Of a stretch of 64,000 bases of DNA, positions 43,295 to 52,355 are shown one piece after another (within the stretch, counting starts at the first letter, position 1; each line of letters begins with the position of its first letter). The notes under the pieces were generated by a model. The model was given only the letters and a program-made list of their open reading frames with translations. It was not told the origin of the DNA and made no database searches. Source of the DNA: JBBROS01 sp965260935. Lineage in GTDB: Bacteria; Pseudomonadota; Alphaproteobacteria; Acetobacterales; Acetobacteraceae. The DNA is taken from contig OZ253374.1 of assembly GCA_965260935.1 (NCBI GenBank), forward strand, positions 3,348,001 to 3,412,000, in the 5' to 3' direction. The translations under genes were made by a program, and so were the position numbers.

Positions 43295-45016
43295 ATGCCG
43301 AAGCTGCTGTCATTCGCCTGCATCGCTTGCGCCACCGGGCTTTGCGCGTCCGGGCAGCGGGCGCACGCGCAAACAAGCGGCTATTACGGCAGCCAGCCAT
43401 ACACCGGCGGCCTGCTGCCAGGGGTCGGCACAAGCGCGCGTGTCGGAGACCTCAGGCCCCAGCTCGAACGGTATTTCGAAACCGCTGCATCGAAAGCGAG
43501 CGGGCCTGCGTGGCTTGTTCAGCCTGCACTCGACGTCGAGGCCGGGTTTACCGACAACGCGCTCCGCATAGAGCGTCCGCGAGAAGCGGATTTCCTGACG
43601 CACATCTCGCCGCAAATCTTCGTCAGCGGGGACACGTCCAGGCTGAAGGTCAATCTTGGGTATGCTCCGGACATTACCTTGTATGCTGACCACGGCAGCC
43701 AAAATCGCGTCGATCAGTTCGGCAATGGCCAGATCCTCCTGACGTTGGCGCCGGACGCCGCGTATCTCGACCTACGCGGCAGCATCACGCGGCAGAGCCT
43801 GGTCGGAAACGGCATCGATCAGTATTCGACGGATACCTACAATCGCCAGAACAGCGCGCAAACTTACTCCTACGCGATCACGCCATACGTGCAGCACCGT
43901 TTCGGCGGATGGGGAACGGCGAAGCTCGGCTATTCCTACGCCCGGACGATCCAAGACGCCCAGGACCAGCTTGCAGCGCCGGGCAACCAGTTCGCGTTCG
44001 GCACCCCGGCCTACGGCGTCATCGGCAACCTGACGACGCAGCGCGAGCGAGCGTCGTTCACGACCGGGGAAAACCTTGGCCGCGTCAACGATTTCCTTCT
44101 TTTGGAAGCCACCCAGTATGCTGGAGGCGGCTCCTATTCCGGGGCTTACCGCAACCAGGTGGAGAACCAGCTTGGCTACGCGCTGACCCGGCGGGTCGCC
44201 CTGCTCGGCGGCGTCGGATACCAAGACCTGCGTTACAGCGGCATCCCGGCCATCCGCGTCAACGAGCCGACCTGGAACGCCGGCATCCGTTACACGCCCA
44301 ACCCGGATAGCACTTTAACCCTGCTTTACGGACGGCGGGATGGGTTCAATGCGTTCTCATTCAACGGGCAGTTCGCGCCAACGGCACGCACCCGGCTCAT
44401 AGGCCGATACACCACCGGCATCACGTCCGACGTCGAGCAAGCACAGAACGTGCTCGAAACGACGAGCGTCGGCCCCGCTGGCTTGCTCGCCGACACGGCA
44501 ACTGGCGCGCCAGTCGGATACGGCAGTTCGTTCGGCGTCCAGAACGGCGTCTATAAACTCAAGCGCCTGTCTTTCGACGGCCTGCTGTTCCGCGAGCGCG
44601 ACAGCTACTCGCTCGGCGTCGTCTACGAGAACCGCACCACGCTGAGCAACACGCCCACCCTGTCCGGCATCAGCGTGATCCCGCCCGGCACGACCTCGAA
44701 CAGCGTGTCGGCCAGCGTAAGCTGGCAACATGAGCTCGGGCCCGACCTTTCCAGCATCGCCATCGCTCAATACGCCGTCAGCGACCAGCCCGCCCAGCTC
44801 CTTTCCAACAGGAGCAACGACCAGCGCACCTTCTCGCTGACGGCAGCGATCAACAAACGATTCACCGAGACCCTGAGCGGCAGCGTTCGATACACGTTCG
44901 TCGACCAGAGCGGCGGCAACGCCTCGTTCTACCCCGGCGTCAACCGCACATTATTAGCAAACACCGAAGCCTATACCGAGAACGTCATTCTCGTCGGCTT
45001 GCGCAAGAGCTTCTGA
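43295..45016 (+). CDS. XrtA-associated outer-membrane beta-barrel protein (TIGR03016 type)
   Basis: From ATG 43295, 5 bp after the kinase stop, the product has 573 residues. The signal peptide (MPKLLSFACIACATGLCASG) is cleaved near AHAQ. The rest is a series of amphipathic beta strands with aromatic girdles, ending GLRKSF with a terminal Phe, the usual outer-membrane barrel signature. LVQPALDVEAGFTDNALRIE and ISPQIFVSGDTSRLKVNLGY resemble the PEP-CTERM-associated OM protein family. It may be the pore or a structural part of the exporter. A longer upstream frame inside the kinase gene is rejected. Confidence 0.85.
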   Translation: MPKLLSFACIACATGLCASGQRAHAQTSGYYGSQPYTGGLLPGVGTSARVGDLRPQLERYFETAASKASGPAWLVQPALDVEAGFTDNALRIERPREADFLTHISPQIFVSGDTSRLKVNLGYAPDITLYADHGSQNRVDQFGNGQILLTLAPDAAYLDLRGSITRQSLVGNGIDQYSTDTYNRQNSAQTYSYAITPYVQHRFGGWGTAKLGYSYARTIQDAQDQLAAPGNQFAFGTPAYGVIGNLTTQRERASFTTGENLGRVNDFLLLEATQYAGGGSYSGAYRNQVENQLGYALTRRVALLGGVGYQDLRYSGIPAIRVNEPTWNAGIRYTPNPDSTLTLLYGRRDGFNAFSFNGQFAPTARTRLIGRYTTGITSDVEQAQNVLETTSVGPAGLLADTATGAPVGYGSSFGVQNGVYKLKRLSFDGLLFRERDSYSLGVVYENRTTLSNTPTLSGISVIPPGTTSNSVSASVSWQHELGPDLSSIAIAQYAVSDQPAQLLSNRSNDQRTFSLTAAINKRFTETLSGSVRYTFVDQSGGNASFYPGVNRTLLANTEAYTENVILVGLRKSF

Positions 45017-45028
45017 TCGGATCGCCGC

Positions 45029-46018
45029 GTGTACGAACAATATTACCATTTCAGCTCAACCCCGTTCCAGCTCAACCCGGACAGCCGTTTCTTCTTCGGC
45101 AGCCGCGAGCACAGCAAGGCGATCGCGCACCTGAACTACGGTCTCGCCCAGGGCGAAGGCTTCATCATCATCACGGGCGAAGTGGGTGCCGGGAAGACAA
45201 CCCTCGTCGAGCTGCTCCGCTCGCAGATGGACCCGCAGGCCTTCACCGTTGCCCGCATCAGCACGACGCAGGTCTCCGAGGCCGACCTGTTCCGGCTCGC
45301 GATGGCCGGCTTCGGCCTTGCCGACGAGACGCTGTCCAAGTCGGCCTTGCTGCACCGTTTCGAGGACGTGTTGCGCCAGCACGCCGAGTCTGGGCGGCGC
45401 TGCCTCCTGATTGTCGATGAAGTCCAGAACCTCTCGCTCACAGCTCTGGAGGAATTGCGGATGCTATCCAACATCACGGCCAACGGGCGCACGTCGCTGC
45501 AGACGGTCCTGCTCGGGCAGCCGCAGTTCCGGCGGATGCTGGCAAGCCCGGATGCCGACCAACTCCGCCAGCGGGTGTTGACGAGCTACCACCTGGGGCC
45601 GCTCAGCCGGGAGGAGTCGCGCGCCTATATCGAGCACCGCTTGCATGCCGTCGGTTGGAAGGACGACCCGGCATGGGAGGACGATGCTTTCACGGCCGTC
45701 TTCCAGCACACCGGCGGCATTCCCAGGCGGATCAACCGGCTTTGCTCGAGAGTGCTGCTCTACGGCATGTTGGAAGAGAGCCACGAAGTCACGCGGCAAG
45801 CCGTCGACAGCACTGCCATCGAACTCGCGCAAGATCTCGAAAGCGGCGGAAACGAGAGCCAGCAAAAGAACGGAGCCGGCCTCGCAACGAGGCCGGGCCA
45901 AGCATGGAGCAGCGCACTGCAAGCCGATCTGTTGTCGAGGGTCGAGGCGCTTGAGCGGCAAGTGACGCAGCGGGACCGGCTATTCAGCCGCCTGACGCAG
46001 ATGTTGGGTGCGCCATGA
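45029..46018 (+). CDS. XrtA-associated AAA ATPase (ExeA/GspA-like, TIGR03015 type)
   Basis: The 329-residue product starts at GTG 45029. MYEQYYHFSSTPFQLNPDSR and FFFGSREHSKAIAHLNYGLA are the hallmark N-terminus of this ATPase family. Walker A is TGEVGAGKTTLVELL (about residue 51) and Walker B LLIVDEVQNL. FQHTGGIPRRINRLCSRVLL is the sensor-2 region. The C-terminal coiled coil (LLSRVEALERQVTQRDRLFS) replaces the periplasmic part of true ExeA. It may energise assembly of the export complex. It overlaps the deacetylase gene by 4 bp. Confidence 0.94.
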   Translation: MYEQYYHFSSTPFQLNPDSRFFFGSREHSKAIAHLNYGLAQGEGFIIITGEVGAGKTTLVELLRSQMDPQAFTVARISTTQVSEADLFRLAMAGFGLADETLSKSALLHRFEDVLRQHAESGRRCLLIVDEVQNLSLTALEELRMLSNITANGRTSLQTVLLGQPQFRRMLASPDADQLRQRVLTSYHLGPLSREESRAYIEHRLHAVGWKDDPAWEDDAFTAVFQHTGGIPRRINRLCSRVLLYGMLEESHEVTRQAVDSTAIELAQDLESGGNESQQKNGAGLATRPGQAWSSALQADLLSRVEALERQVTQRDRLFSRLTQMLGAP

Positions 46019-46875
46019 GGCCCGCATCTCCGGTGAACGCGATGACCGTGGATGTCGAGGACTATTTCCAGGTCCAAGCTTTCGCGTCGGTGGTCAACCG
46101 GTCGGATTGGGACAGCATTCCATGCCGCGTCGAGGCGAACACCGACCGCATTCTTCAGCAATTCGAGGAGGCCGGCATCAAGGCAACCTTCTTCACCCTC
46201 GGCTGGATCGCTGAACGCTACCCGGCGGTCGTCGAGCGGATCGTTGCCGCCGGGCACGAGTTGGCAAGCCACGGCTACGGCCACGCGCTGGTCCATTCCC
46301 TTTCGCCGGCCCAATTCCGTGACGACCTGCTGCGGGCAAAGGGGGTGCTGGAAGCGACGGGCGGCGTTCAGGTGAACGGCTATCGCGCGCCCACCTTCTC
46401 GATCGGTCCGCGCAATCCTTGGGCGTTCGACGTTCTCGAACAAACGGGCCACCGCTATAGCTCCAGCATCTATCCCGTTTCGCACGATCTTTACGGCGTC
46501 CCTGACGCGCCCCGCTTTCCGTATCGGACAGGGTCCGGCGGCTTGATCGAATTGCCGATGACCACCGTCAAGCTGCGCGGGCGAAACCTGCCGATTGCCG
46601 GGGGAGGCTACTTCCGGCTCATGCCGTACCCGCTGTTCCGCGGCCTGCTTCGGCGCTTCCACGCCGCCGAGAACCGGGCCAGCGTTTTCTATTTTCATCC
46701 GTGGGAGATCGACCCCGGCCAACCCCGCATTCCCGGCGCCTCGTCGCGCGCGCGCTTCCGTCACGGCGTCAATCTCAAGGCCATGCACGCCCGCGTTTCC
46801 CGCCTCCTGGACGATTTCCGTTGGGATCGCATGGACCGTGCGTTCGCGCCCGACCTCCAGCGCCTCGCGGACTGA
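46015..46875 (+). CDS. XrtA system polysaccharide deacetylase (DUF3473 type)
   Basis: The 286-residue product has a NodB-homology domain. The metal Asp is in MTVDVEDYFQVQAF, the His pair in GHELASHGYGHALVHSLSPA, and YRAPTFSIG is the next motif. The DUF3473 extension FYFHPWEIDPGQPRIPG is typical of the XrtA-linked group. It probably removes N-acetyl groups from the polysaccharide during or after assembly. There is no signal peptide, so it may act cytoplasmically or be exported unusually. It is coupled to the ATPase gene by ATGA. Confidence 0.94.
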   Translation: MRPASPVNAMTVDVEDYFQVQAFASVVNRSDWDSIPCRVEANTDRILQQFEEAGIKATFFTLGWIAERYPAVVERIVAAGHELASHGYGHALVHSLSPAQFRDDLLRAKGVLEATGGVQVNGYRAPTFSIGPRNPWAFDVLEQTGHRYSSSIYPVSHDLYGVPDAPRFPYRTGSGGLIELPMTTVKLRGRNLPIAGGGYFRLMPYPLFRGLLRRFHAAENRASVFYFHPWEIDPGQPRIPGASSRARFRHGVNLKAMHARVSRLLDDFRWDRMDRAFAPDLQRLAD

Positions 46876-46880
46876 TCGCG

Positions 46881-47930
46881 ATGACGATTCGTTGCAAGCC
46901 GCTCGATTTGGCCCGGTCGAAAGCCTGGGATGCCTTCGTGGCCGATCACCCGAACGGCACCTTCTTTCATCGCGCCGCCTGGGCCGAGGTCCTGCGGCGC
47001 GCGTTCGGCCATACGCCGCATTATCTCCTCGCCGAACGTGACGGCGCCATTGTTGGCATTCTGCCGCTGGTCCACGTCAAGACGGCGTTGTTCGGCAACA
47101 GCCTGATGTCGTCGCCGTTCTGCGTCTATGGCGGCCCGCTCGCCACCGATGCGGAGGCCGCGCGCGCCCTGGCCGAAACAGCGCAAGCCCTCATGAAAAA
47201 GCTGCACGTTCCGGTCATGGAATGGCGTCTTCGCGACGACCTGCCGGATGACGTGCTGGACGACGCCGACTGGCCGTCGCGCGACGACCTTTACGTCACC
47301 TTCCGCAAGCCGATCTCTCCTGACGACGAGGCCAACCTGAAGGCCATTCCCCGTAAACAGCGGGCAATGGTGCGCAAGGCGATCGAGCGCGGCCTGGTTT
47401 CGTCCGCCGGGCGCGATGTCCGCACGCTGCATCGGGTCTACGCCGAAAGCGTGCGCAACCTGGGCACGCCCGTCTTCTCCCGCAGGTACTTCGATATCCT
47501 GGCCGACGTGTTCGCCGCCGACATGGACGTGGTCGTCGTTGCAAGCGACGGCGTGCCGGTCTCAGCGGTGATGAACTTTTACGACCGCGGTGAAGTCTTG
47601 CCCTACTACGGCGGCGGCACTGCGCTTGCCCGTCAGCTTGCCGGGCACGACTTCCTTTATTGGGAGGTGATGCGCCGGGCCGCCGCCCGCGGCTGCACCG
47701 GCTTCGATTTCGGGCGCAGCAAGCACGGGACCGGCTCGTTCGCGTTCAAGAAGAATTGGGGATTTGCGCCTACACCCTTGATCCACCGCTATCACTTGGC
47801 CGAGGGCGCCGCCATTCCGGACCACAATCCGCTGAACCCGAAATACCGGCTGTTCATCGCCGCCTGGAAACGGCTGCCGCTGCCGGTCGCCAACCTGGCC
47901 GGCCCGCATATCGTGCGCGGAGTCGGCTGA
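46881..47930 (+). CDS. XrtA-associated FemAB-like protein
   Basis: From ATG 46881 the product has 349 residues. It has two GNAT-like folds of the FemAB/BioF2 type: NGTFFHRAAWAEVLRRAFGH, KAIPRKQRAMVRKAIERGLV and FDFGRSKHGTGSFAFKKNWG are the conserved blocks. FemAB proteins transfer amino acids from aminoacyl-tRNA to peptidoglycan. In XrtA loci a related role on the exopolysaccharide or its precursor is assumed but not proven. The larger upstream open frame runs inside the deacetylase gene and is not used. Confidence 0.92.
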   Translation: MTIRCKPLDLARSKAWDAFVADHPNGTFFHRAAWAEVLRRAFGHTPHYLLAERDGAIVGILPLVHVKTALFGNSLMSSPFCVYGGPLATDAEAARALAETAQALMKKLHVPVMEWRLRDDLPDDVLDDADWPSRDDLYVTFRKPISPDDEANLKAIPRKQRAMVRKAIERGLVSSAGRDVRTLHRVYAESVRNLGTPVFSRRYFDILADVFAADMDVVVVASDGVPVSAVMNFYDRGEVLPYYGGGTALARQLAGHDFLYWEVMRRAAARGCTGFDFGRSKHGTGSFAFKKNWGFAPTPLIHRYHLAEGAAIPDHNPLNPKYRLFIAAWKRLPLPVANLAGPHIVRGVG

Positions 47931-47931
47931 C

Positions 47932-49140
47932 ATGCGGGATCTTCTCTTCATCGCCCACCGGATCCCGTTCCCTCCCGACAAGGGCGAGAAAATCCGCAGC
48001 CTCAATGTCATCAAACATCTCTCCAACCGATACCGGGTGCATCTCGGATGCCTCACGGCCGAGCCTTGGGAAACTGCCCTCCTGCCGGAGCTTGGCGCGT
48101 GGTGCGCCGACGTCGCCGGCTTTGAGATGGACCGGCGGCGACAGAAGCTGCTCGCGCTTCTCCGAGCCCGCCCCGGCCGGCCGCTGATGCTGGACTATTA
48201 CCGCCACAAGAAGCTGCGGCACTGGGTTCGAAGCAAAGTCGCCCGAACCCGCATGGATCTCGTCTACATCTCGACCGTCGCGATGATGCCGTACCTCGAC
48301 GGCCTGCACCGCCCCGGCATGATCCTTGACGCGCAAGACATCGATAGCGAGAAATGGACTGCCTATGCCCAGGGCGCGTCCCTGCCGATGCGGCATGTTT
48401 GGTCCCGCGAAGGCCGCACGCTGCTTGCCTACGAACGCAAATCCGCGATGGCCTGCGACGCCACCCTGTTCGTGTCCCCGCAGGAGAAAGCGCGTTTCTC
48501 AGCCCTTGCGCCGGAGAGCGCAGGTCGGGTCTTCGCGGTCGAGAACGGGGTCGACCTGTCCTATTTCTCACCCGCTATCGCTCACGAAACGCCTTTCACC
48601 GGCCCGGGGCCGCACCTCGTCTTTACCGGCAACATGGATTACTGGCCCAATGCCGAGGCGGTCGCATGGTTCGCGGCCGAAGTCTTGCCCAAACTGCGCG
48701 CCAGCAGGCACGGCCTGCAATTCCATATTGTCGGCGCCAATCCCGGGCCTGACGTCTCACGCCTCGGCAGCCAGCCAGGCATCCGCATCACGGGCCGCGT
48801 GCCGGATGTCAGGCCATACGTGGCCCATGCCGACGTTTGCGTCGCTCCGCTCAGGATCGCCCGCGGCATCCAAAACAAGGTGCTGGAGGCCATGGCAATG
48901 GCCCGGCCCGCGGTCGCTTCGCCCCAGGCGTTCGAAGGCGTTTGCGCCACGCCGGGAGAGCACTTGCTGGTCGCGGACGGCAGCGACGACATGGCGCTCG
49001 CGATCAACGCCGTGCTTGACGGCAAGCACCAAGGTCTCGGACAAGCGGCGCGCGAAGCCGTCGAGCGCCGTTACGCCTGGTCCGCAACGCTTGCCCGGCT
49101 CGATGCCATCCTGGATGCGGTTCAGCCGCAGCCGAACTAG
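47932..49140 (+). CDS. XrtA-associated glycosyltransferase (TIGR03087 type)
   Basis: The 402-residue product has the GT-B fold. MRDLLFIAHRIPFPPDKGEK, followed by IRSLNVIKHL, is the signature N-terminus of the PEP-CTERM-associated GT1/GT4 group. VFTGNMDYWPNAEAVAWFAA, IRITGRVPDVRPYVAHADVC and IARGIQNKVLEAMAMARPAV mark the donor domain. It lies 1 bp after the FemAB stop. It would extend the lipid-linked repeat unit; the donor sugar is unknown. Confidence 0.94.
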   Translation: MRDLLFIAHRIPFPPDKGEKIRSLNVIKHLSNRYRVHLGCLTAEPWETALLPELGAWCADVAGFEMDRRRQKLLALLRARPGRPLMLDYYRHKKLRHWVRSKVARTRMDLVYISTVAMMPYLDGLHRPGMILDAQDIDSEKWTAYAQGASLPMRHVWSREGRTLLAYERKSAMACDATLFVSPQEKARFSALAPESAGRVFAVENGVDLSYFSPAIAHETPFTGPGPHLVFTGNMDYWPNAEAVAWFAAEVLPKLRASRHGLQFHIVGANPGPDVSRLGSQPGIRITGRVPDVRPYVAHADVCVAPLRIARGIQNKVLEAMAMARPAVASPQAFEGVCATPGEHLLVADGSDDMALAINAVLDGKHQGLGQAAREAVERRYAWSATLARLDAILDAVQPQPN

Positions 49141-49149
49141 AGGCCAGCG

Positions 49150-50661
49150 ATGAGCCTGACACTGTCTCGGACGCAAAGCCGTGCATCGGTCGTCCCGGCA
49201 CTCGCGGTCCTGGTCGCCGGGGTGCTCGGGCTTATCTTGTTGTTCCTGCCGGAATGCCGGGCGGCTGTCCGGGTGTGGATCGACTCGACCGCTTATGGCC
49301 ACTGCTTTCTCATCATCCCGATCGCCGCTTTCCTCCTGTGGGATCGCCGCGCAAGGTTGCACGGCTTACGCCCGCGCCCCACGCCTGCCCTCTTGCTCCT
49401 CGGTCTGCCGCTCCCCTTCGTCTGGCTGGCAGCCGAACGGGTTGGCATCATGGAAGGCCGGCAACTCGCGGCCACGGCGTTCGTCGAGCTGCTCTTTCTG
49501 GTCGTGCTCGGACTGCGCCTGTTCTGGGTCGTTAGCGGCCCGTTGCTTTACCTGTTTTTCCTCGTGCCGTTCGGCGCGTTCATCACGCCCGCGCTTCAGG
49601 CCTTCACCGCGCGCTTCATCGATGCCGGGCTGACGGTGCTTGGCATCCCGCATTTCTCCCATGGCATGCTGATCGACATCGCGGCGGGCACCTTTTATGT
49701 CGCCGAGGCATGCGCCGGCCTTCGGTTCCTGATTGCCGCCGTCGCGTTCGGCGTTTTTTACGCGCTCCTCAACTACCGCAGCACCGGACGCCGCATTGCC
49801 TTCATCGCTGCTTCCATTGTCGTGCCGATCGTTGCGAACGGTATCCGGGCGCTCGGCATCGTGGTCTTGGGCCATATGATCGGCAGCGCCCAAGCAGCCG
49901 CCGCGGACCACATCCTTTATGGCTGGGTTTTCTTTTCCATCGTTATGCTCTTGCTCGTTGCGGCCGGACTACCGCTTCGGGAGTCCGCTAAAGCGCCGCG
50001 ATGCGCACTCGTTCCAACTGGTTCGATACCGAAACTGCGCCCGTGGCTTGCCGCCGCCGTTGTCGCACTTGCCGCGGTAGGACCAGGAGCGGCATCCGCG
50101 CTGGACCGCAGGGTATCGTTGGTCGCGCTGACGCATGAGCCTAATCTGATTGCGCCAGAAGGCTGCGCGATTGAACGGCTGGCCGTCGGTTCAGTAGGAC
50201 AAGCTGTCTTCTCCATACCTTGTGCGAGCCAGCGGTGGACAGTTGTTTTTCAGATGCTTCCGGCCGGAACAACGGCGGGAAAGCTGGACGATGCCCGGCG
50301 AGCGATAATCGGCCCGATTGATCCAGAGGAAACCACGATTGAGCCGATCGAAAGCCTTCCACCAAGCGCCGGGCGATGGCAGGTCGTCATCTCTCCCAAT
50401 CCGGCGAAGTTTGCCGCTTTCGCCATTTGGCTCGGCGGCGAACCGGCTTCTGGAGGCTTGCGGCAACGCCTACGGCTCGCTCAACAAAGCGTATTCGGCG
50501 CAACCACGCCGCCCTTGCTGATTGCGATCACCGCGCAAGCCCCCGCCCGCCTTTCCCCTCATAATAAAAGGCAAGCCATGATCGAGCTGCGGCAAATCCT
50601 TGCCGCGCAACCAGACCTCAATCGCGAGGCGGCCAGCCTGACCCAGCTTGGGAGTTGGTAA
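49150..50661 (+). CDS. xrtA: Exosortase A (XrtA) with C-terminal EpsI-like extension
   Basis: The 503-residue product has eight or so membrane helices in its first 290 residues. The catalytic triad is present: Cys188 in VAEACAGLRF, Arg233 in VANGIRALGI and His254 in ADHILYGWVFF. Exosortase A cleaves PEP-CTERM proteins at the membrane and is thought to hand them to the polysaccharide. After another helix (WLAAAVVALAAVGPGAASAL) comes a soluble periplasmic C-terminal region of about 190 residues, the place where many XrtA proteins carry a fused EpsI domain. Here it is only weakly EpsI-like. It is the last gene of the operon. Confidence 0.93.
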   Translation: MSLTLSRTQSRASVVPALAVLVAGVLGLILLFLPECRAAVRVWIDSTAYGHCFLIIPIAAFLLWDRRARLHGLRPRPTPALLLLGLPLPFVWLAAERVGIMEGRQLAATAFVELLFLVVLGLRLFWVVSGPLLYLFFLVPFGAFITPALQAFTARFIDAGLTVLGIPHFSHGMLIDIAAGTFYVAEACAGLRFLIAAVAFGVFYALLNYRSTGRRIAFIAASIVVPIVANGIRALGIVVLGHMIGSAQAAAADHILYGWVFFSIVMLLLVAAGLPLRESAKAPRCALVPTGSIPKLRPWLAAAVVALAAVGPGAASALDRRVSLVALTHEPNLIAPEGCAIERLAVGSVGQAVFSIPCASQRWTVVFQMLPAGTTAGKLDDARRAIIGPIDPEETTIEPIESLPPSAGRWQVVISPNPAKFAAFAIWLGGEPASGGLRQRLRLAQQSVFGATTPPLLIAITAQAPARLSPHNKRQAMIELRQILAAQPDLNREAASLTQLGSW

Positions 50662-50732
50662 CGGCTCAGCAGGTCAGAGAAAATGTTTCAGGCGACCCGT
50701 CGCGTTCGGCCGTGCTCAGGGCACCGTCCCTC

Positions 50733-50870
50733 TTAGCGGTCAGCTAGGGCGACCCAGGCGCAGATCGATCGCGCTGTCGGCTTGAACTCGCGGGCAGGAT
50801 CATCAGCAGGTTGTCCGGCACGAACCACGTCGGCCATCTGACGGCGGAACTCAGGCGAACATAGGTGGCG
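50733..50870 (-). pseudogene. IS3-type transposase OrfA fragment
   Basis: The minus-strand frame reads RHLCSPEFRRQMADVVRAGQ, then PADDPAREFKPTARSICAWVA and a stop. The (Y)SPEFRRQM...ELAREFEPT...I..W pattern is the helix-turn-helix start of IS3-family OrfA. It lacks a clean start, OrfB and terminal repeats. The rest of the 436-bp stretch 50662-51097 holds nothing that I can identify; it may be further IS debris. Confidence 0.6.
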
Positions 50871-51097
50871 TGCCTTGGGTATGGAAGTCGCTTCCCGCGA
50901 ACGCAGGGAAGGCGCAACCAAGGCGGGTCAACGTTATCCAGGCGCGGCAACACCCGGAACATGGCCGTATGAGACAGCGACGAACGTCATGGTCAAGGCT
51001 TGCTGAAAACTTAGGGCATTTTCTTTGCGGATTTGGACCGGGTCATATCCGTAACCACTCAGGATTGGACAAAAGTCTATGTTTAGGCGGGTTGATG

Positions 51098-51541
51098 TCA
51101 ATGGAATGGGCGTACTAACCCGACCCGGATAGTCGAATCCATTGCTACCGCGTCTGCGTCCCAATCGGCAACCGTTGGGAAGGCATCGAGCTGCTCAGGG
51201 GTAAACCCGGTTATCGCAACATACGTCCCAAGCAGCGCAACCGCTTCGATCGGAACCTTGATCGGGCGCGCGCCAAACCCGAGAAAGCCACCGAAGTGCA
51301 CGATCATGTCGAACCCGTTATCGCCGCGCCGGGTAATCGCCTCGACCCGGCCCAAAACGGGCTGACGTTCAATCGGCTGCAACACGCGACGTCCGATCAG
51401 AGATCCGACACGAACCGGTTGCGGGAACCGCGCCGCCGCCTGTTCTGCCAAGTTCTGCAGCGTTGCCGGATCAACTGTTTGCGCCAGTATGGGGCCGGGC
51501 CGGGCCGCCATGGCCAATAACGAAAGCCAGCCGGCCAACAT
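51098..51541 (-). CDS. PRC-barrel domain protein, exported
   Basis: From ATG 51541 (AAAAGGA 4 bases upstream) the product has 147 residues; the frame is open to 51652. The N-terminus MLAGWLSLLAMAARPGPILA, with cleavage near AQT, is a signal peptide. VRVGSLIGRRVLQPIERQPV and LGRVEAITRRGDNGFDMIVH resemble the PRC-barrel fold, seen in photosynthetic reaction centre H and RimM. VPIEAVALLGTYVAITGFTP completes it. It is divergent from the cytochrome b gene with about 150 bp between. Function unknown. Confidence 0.68.
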   Translation of the reverse strand: MLAGWLSLLAMAARPGPILAQTVDPATLQNLAEQAAARFPQPVRVGSLIGRRVLQPIERQPVLGRVEAITRRGDNGFDMIVHFGGFLGFGARPIKVPIEAVALLGTYVAITGFTPEQLDAFPTVADWDADAVAMDSTIRVGLVRPFH

Positions 51542-51692
51542 AATCCTTTTCCCTGCCTGCCGCCGTGACGCGAGCGGCGGGTACGAGGCGCCCGGGCCAA
51601 CATCTCCGCTCATGAGCGCCCTACCCAAAATCGCGCTGCCACTGTTCCACACTCATGCTACCATCGACAGATGTGCGAGCTTTAGAGGAAAT

Positions 51693-52355
51693 ATGATCAG
51701 TCAAGCAACAACCTCGACCTTGGTCGAAACCGGGAGGCGGCTGCATCCCATACCGGTCCGGGTCATGCACTGGATCAATGCCGTCGCCATGGTCACGATG
51801 ATCGGCTCCGGGTGGGGCATCTACAACGACTCCGTCATCTTCCACTTCATCTACTTCCCACATGCTGTCAGGATCGGCGGCTGGGCTGCCGAAAGCCTGC
51901 TCTGGCACTTTGCAGCGATGTGGCTGCTTGCGATCAATGGCCTTGCCTACTTGCTTTACGGCTTGGCCACTGGCCGCTTCCGGGAACGGCTGCTGCCGAT
52001 CCGCATGCACGACTTGGTGCAGACCGTCCGAGACACGCTTCATTTCAAGATCGAGCACAACGACCTGACGATCTATAATGCCGTCCAAAAGGTGCTCTAC
52101 ATCGTCGTTATCCTGGCCGGCATCTGGCAGGTCGTCACCGGTTTGGCCGTCTGGAAACCAATCCAGTTTTCCGGCCTGGCCGACCTCCTCGGCGGCTTTC
52201 AAGGCGCCCGCCTCGCCCATTTCCTCGGAATGGCCGTTATTGTCGGCTTCCTCGTCGTCCATGTGGCACTCAGCCTTCTGGTTCCCAGCACGCTCTGGGC
52301 CATGCTCACCGGCGGCCCTCGCATCCCCCGCGCTCGCACTGCCGCGCAGCCATGA
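51693..52355 (+). CDS. Cytochrome b/b6-type membrane subunit
   Basis: ATG 51693 has AGAGGA 5 bases upstream and gives 220 residues. Four hydrophobic helices carry histidines suited to b-heme: VRVMHWINAVAMVTMIGSGW, LLWHFAAMWLLAINGLAYLL, and ARLAHFLGMAVIVGFLVVHV. It resembles the NiFe-hydrogenase/thiosulfate reductase cytochrome b family. It overlaps the molybdoenzyme gene by ATGA, so it is probably its membrane electron carrier, linking the periplasmic Mo site with the quinone pool. Confidence 0.9.
   Translation: MISQATTSTLVETGRRLHPIPVRVMHWINAVAMVTMIGSGWGIYNDSVIFHFIYFPHAVRIGGWAAESLLWHFAAMWLLAINGLAYLLYGLATGRFRERLLPIRMHDLVQTVRDTLHFKIEHNDLTIYNAVQKVLYIVVILAGIWQVVTGLAVWKPIQFSGLADLLGGFQGARLAHFLGMAVIVGFLVVHVALSLLVPSTLWAMLTGGPRIPRARTAAQP

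Noticed and set aside
32778..50661. PEP-CTERM sorted substrate
   Set aside because: No protein in this locus or elsewhere in the window ends in PEP, a hydrophobic helix and a basic cluster; the LPAPV end of the hydrolase is not followed by a helix.
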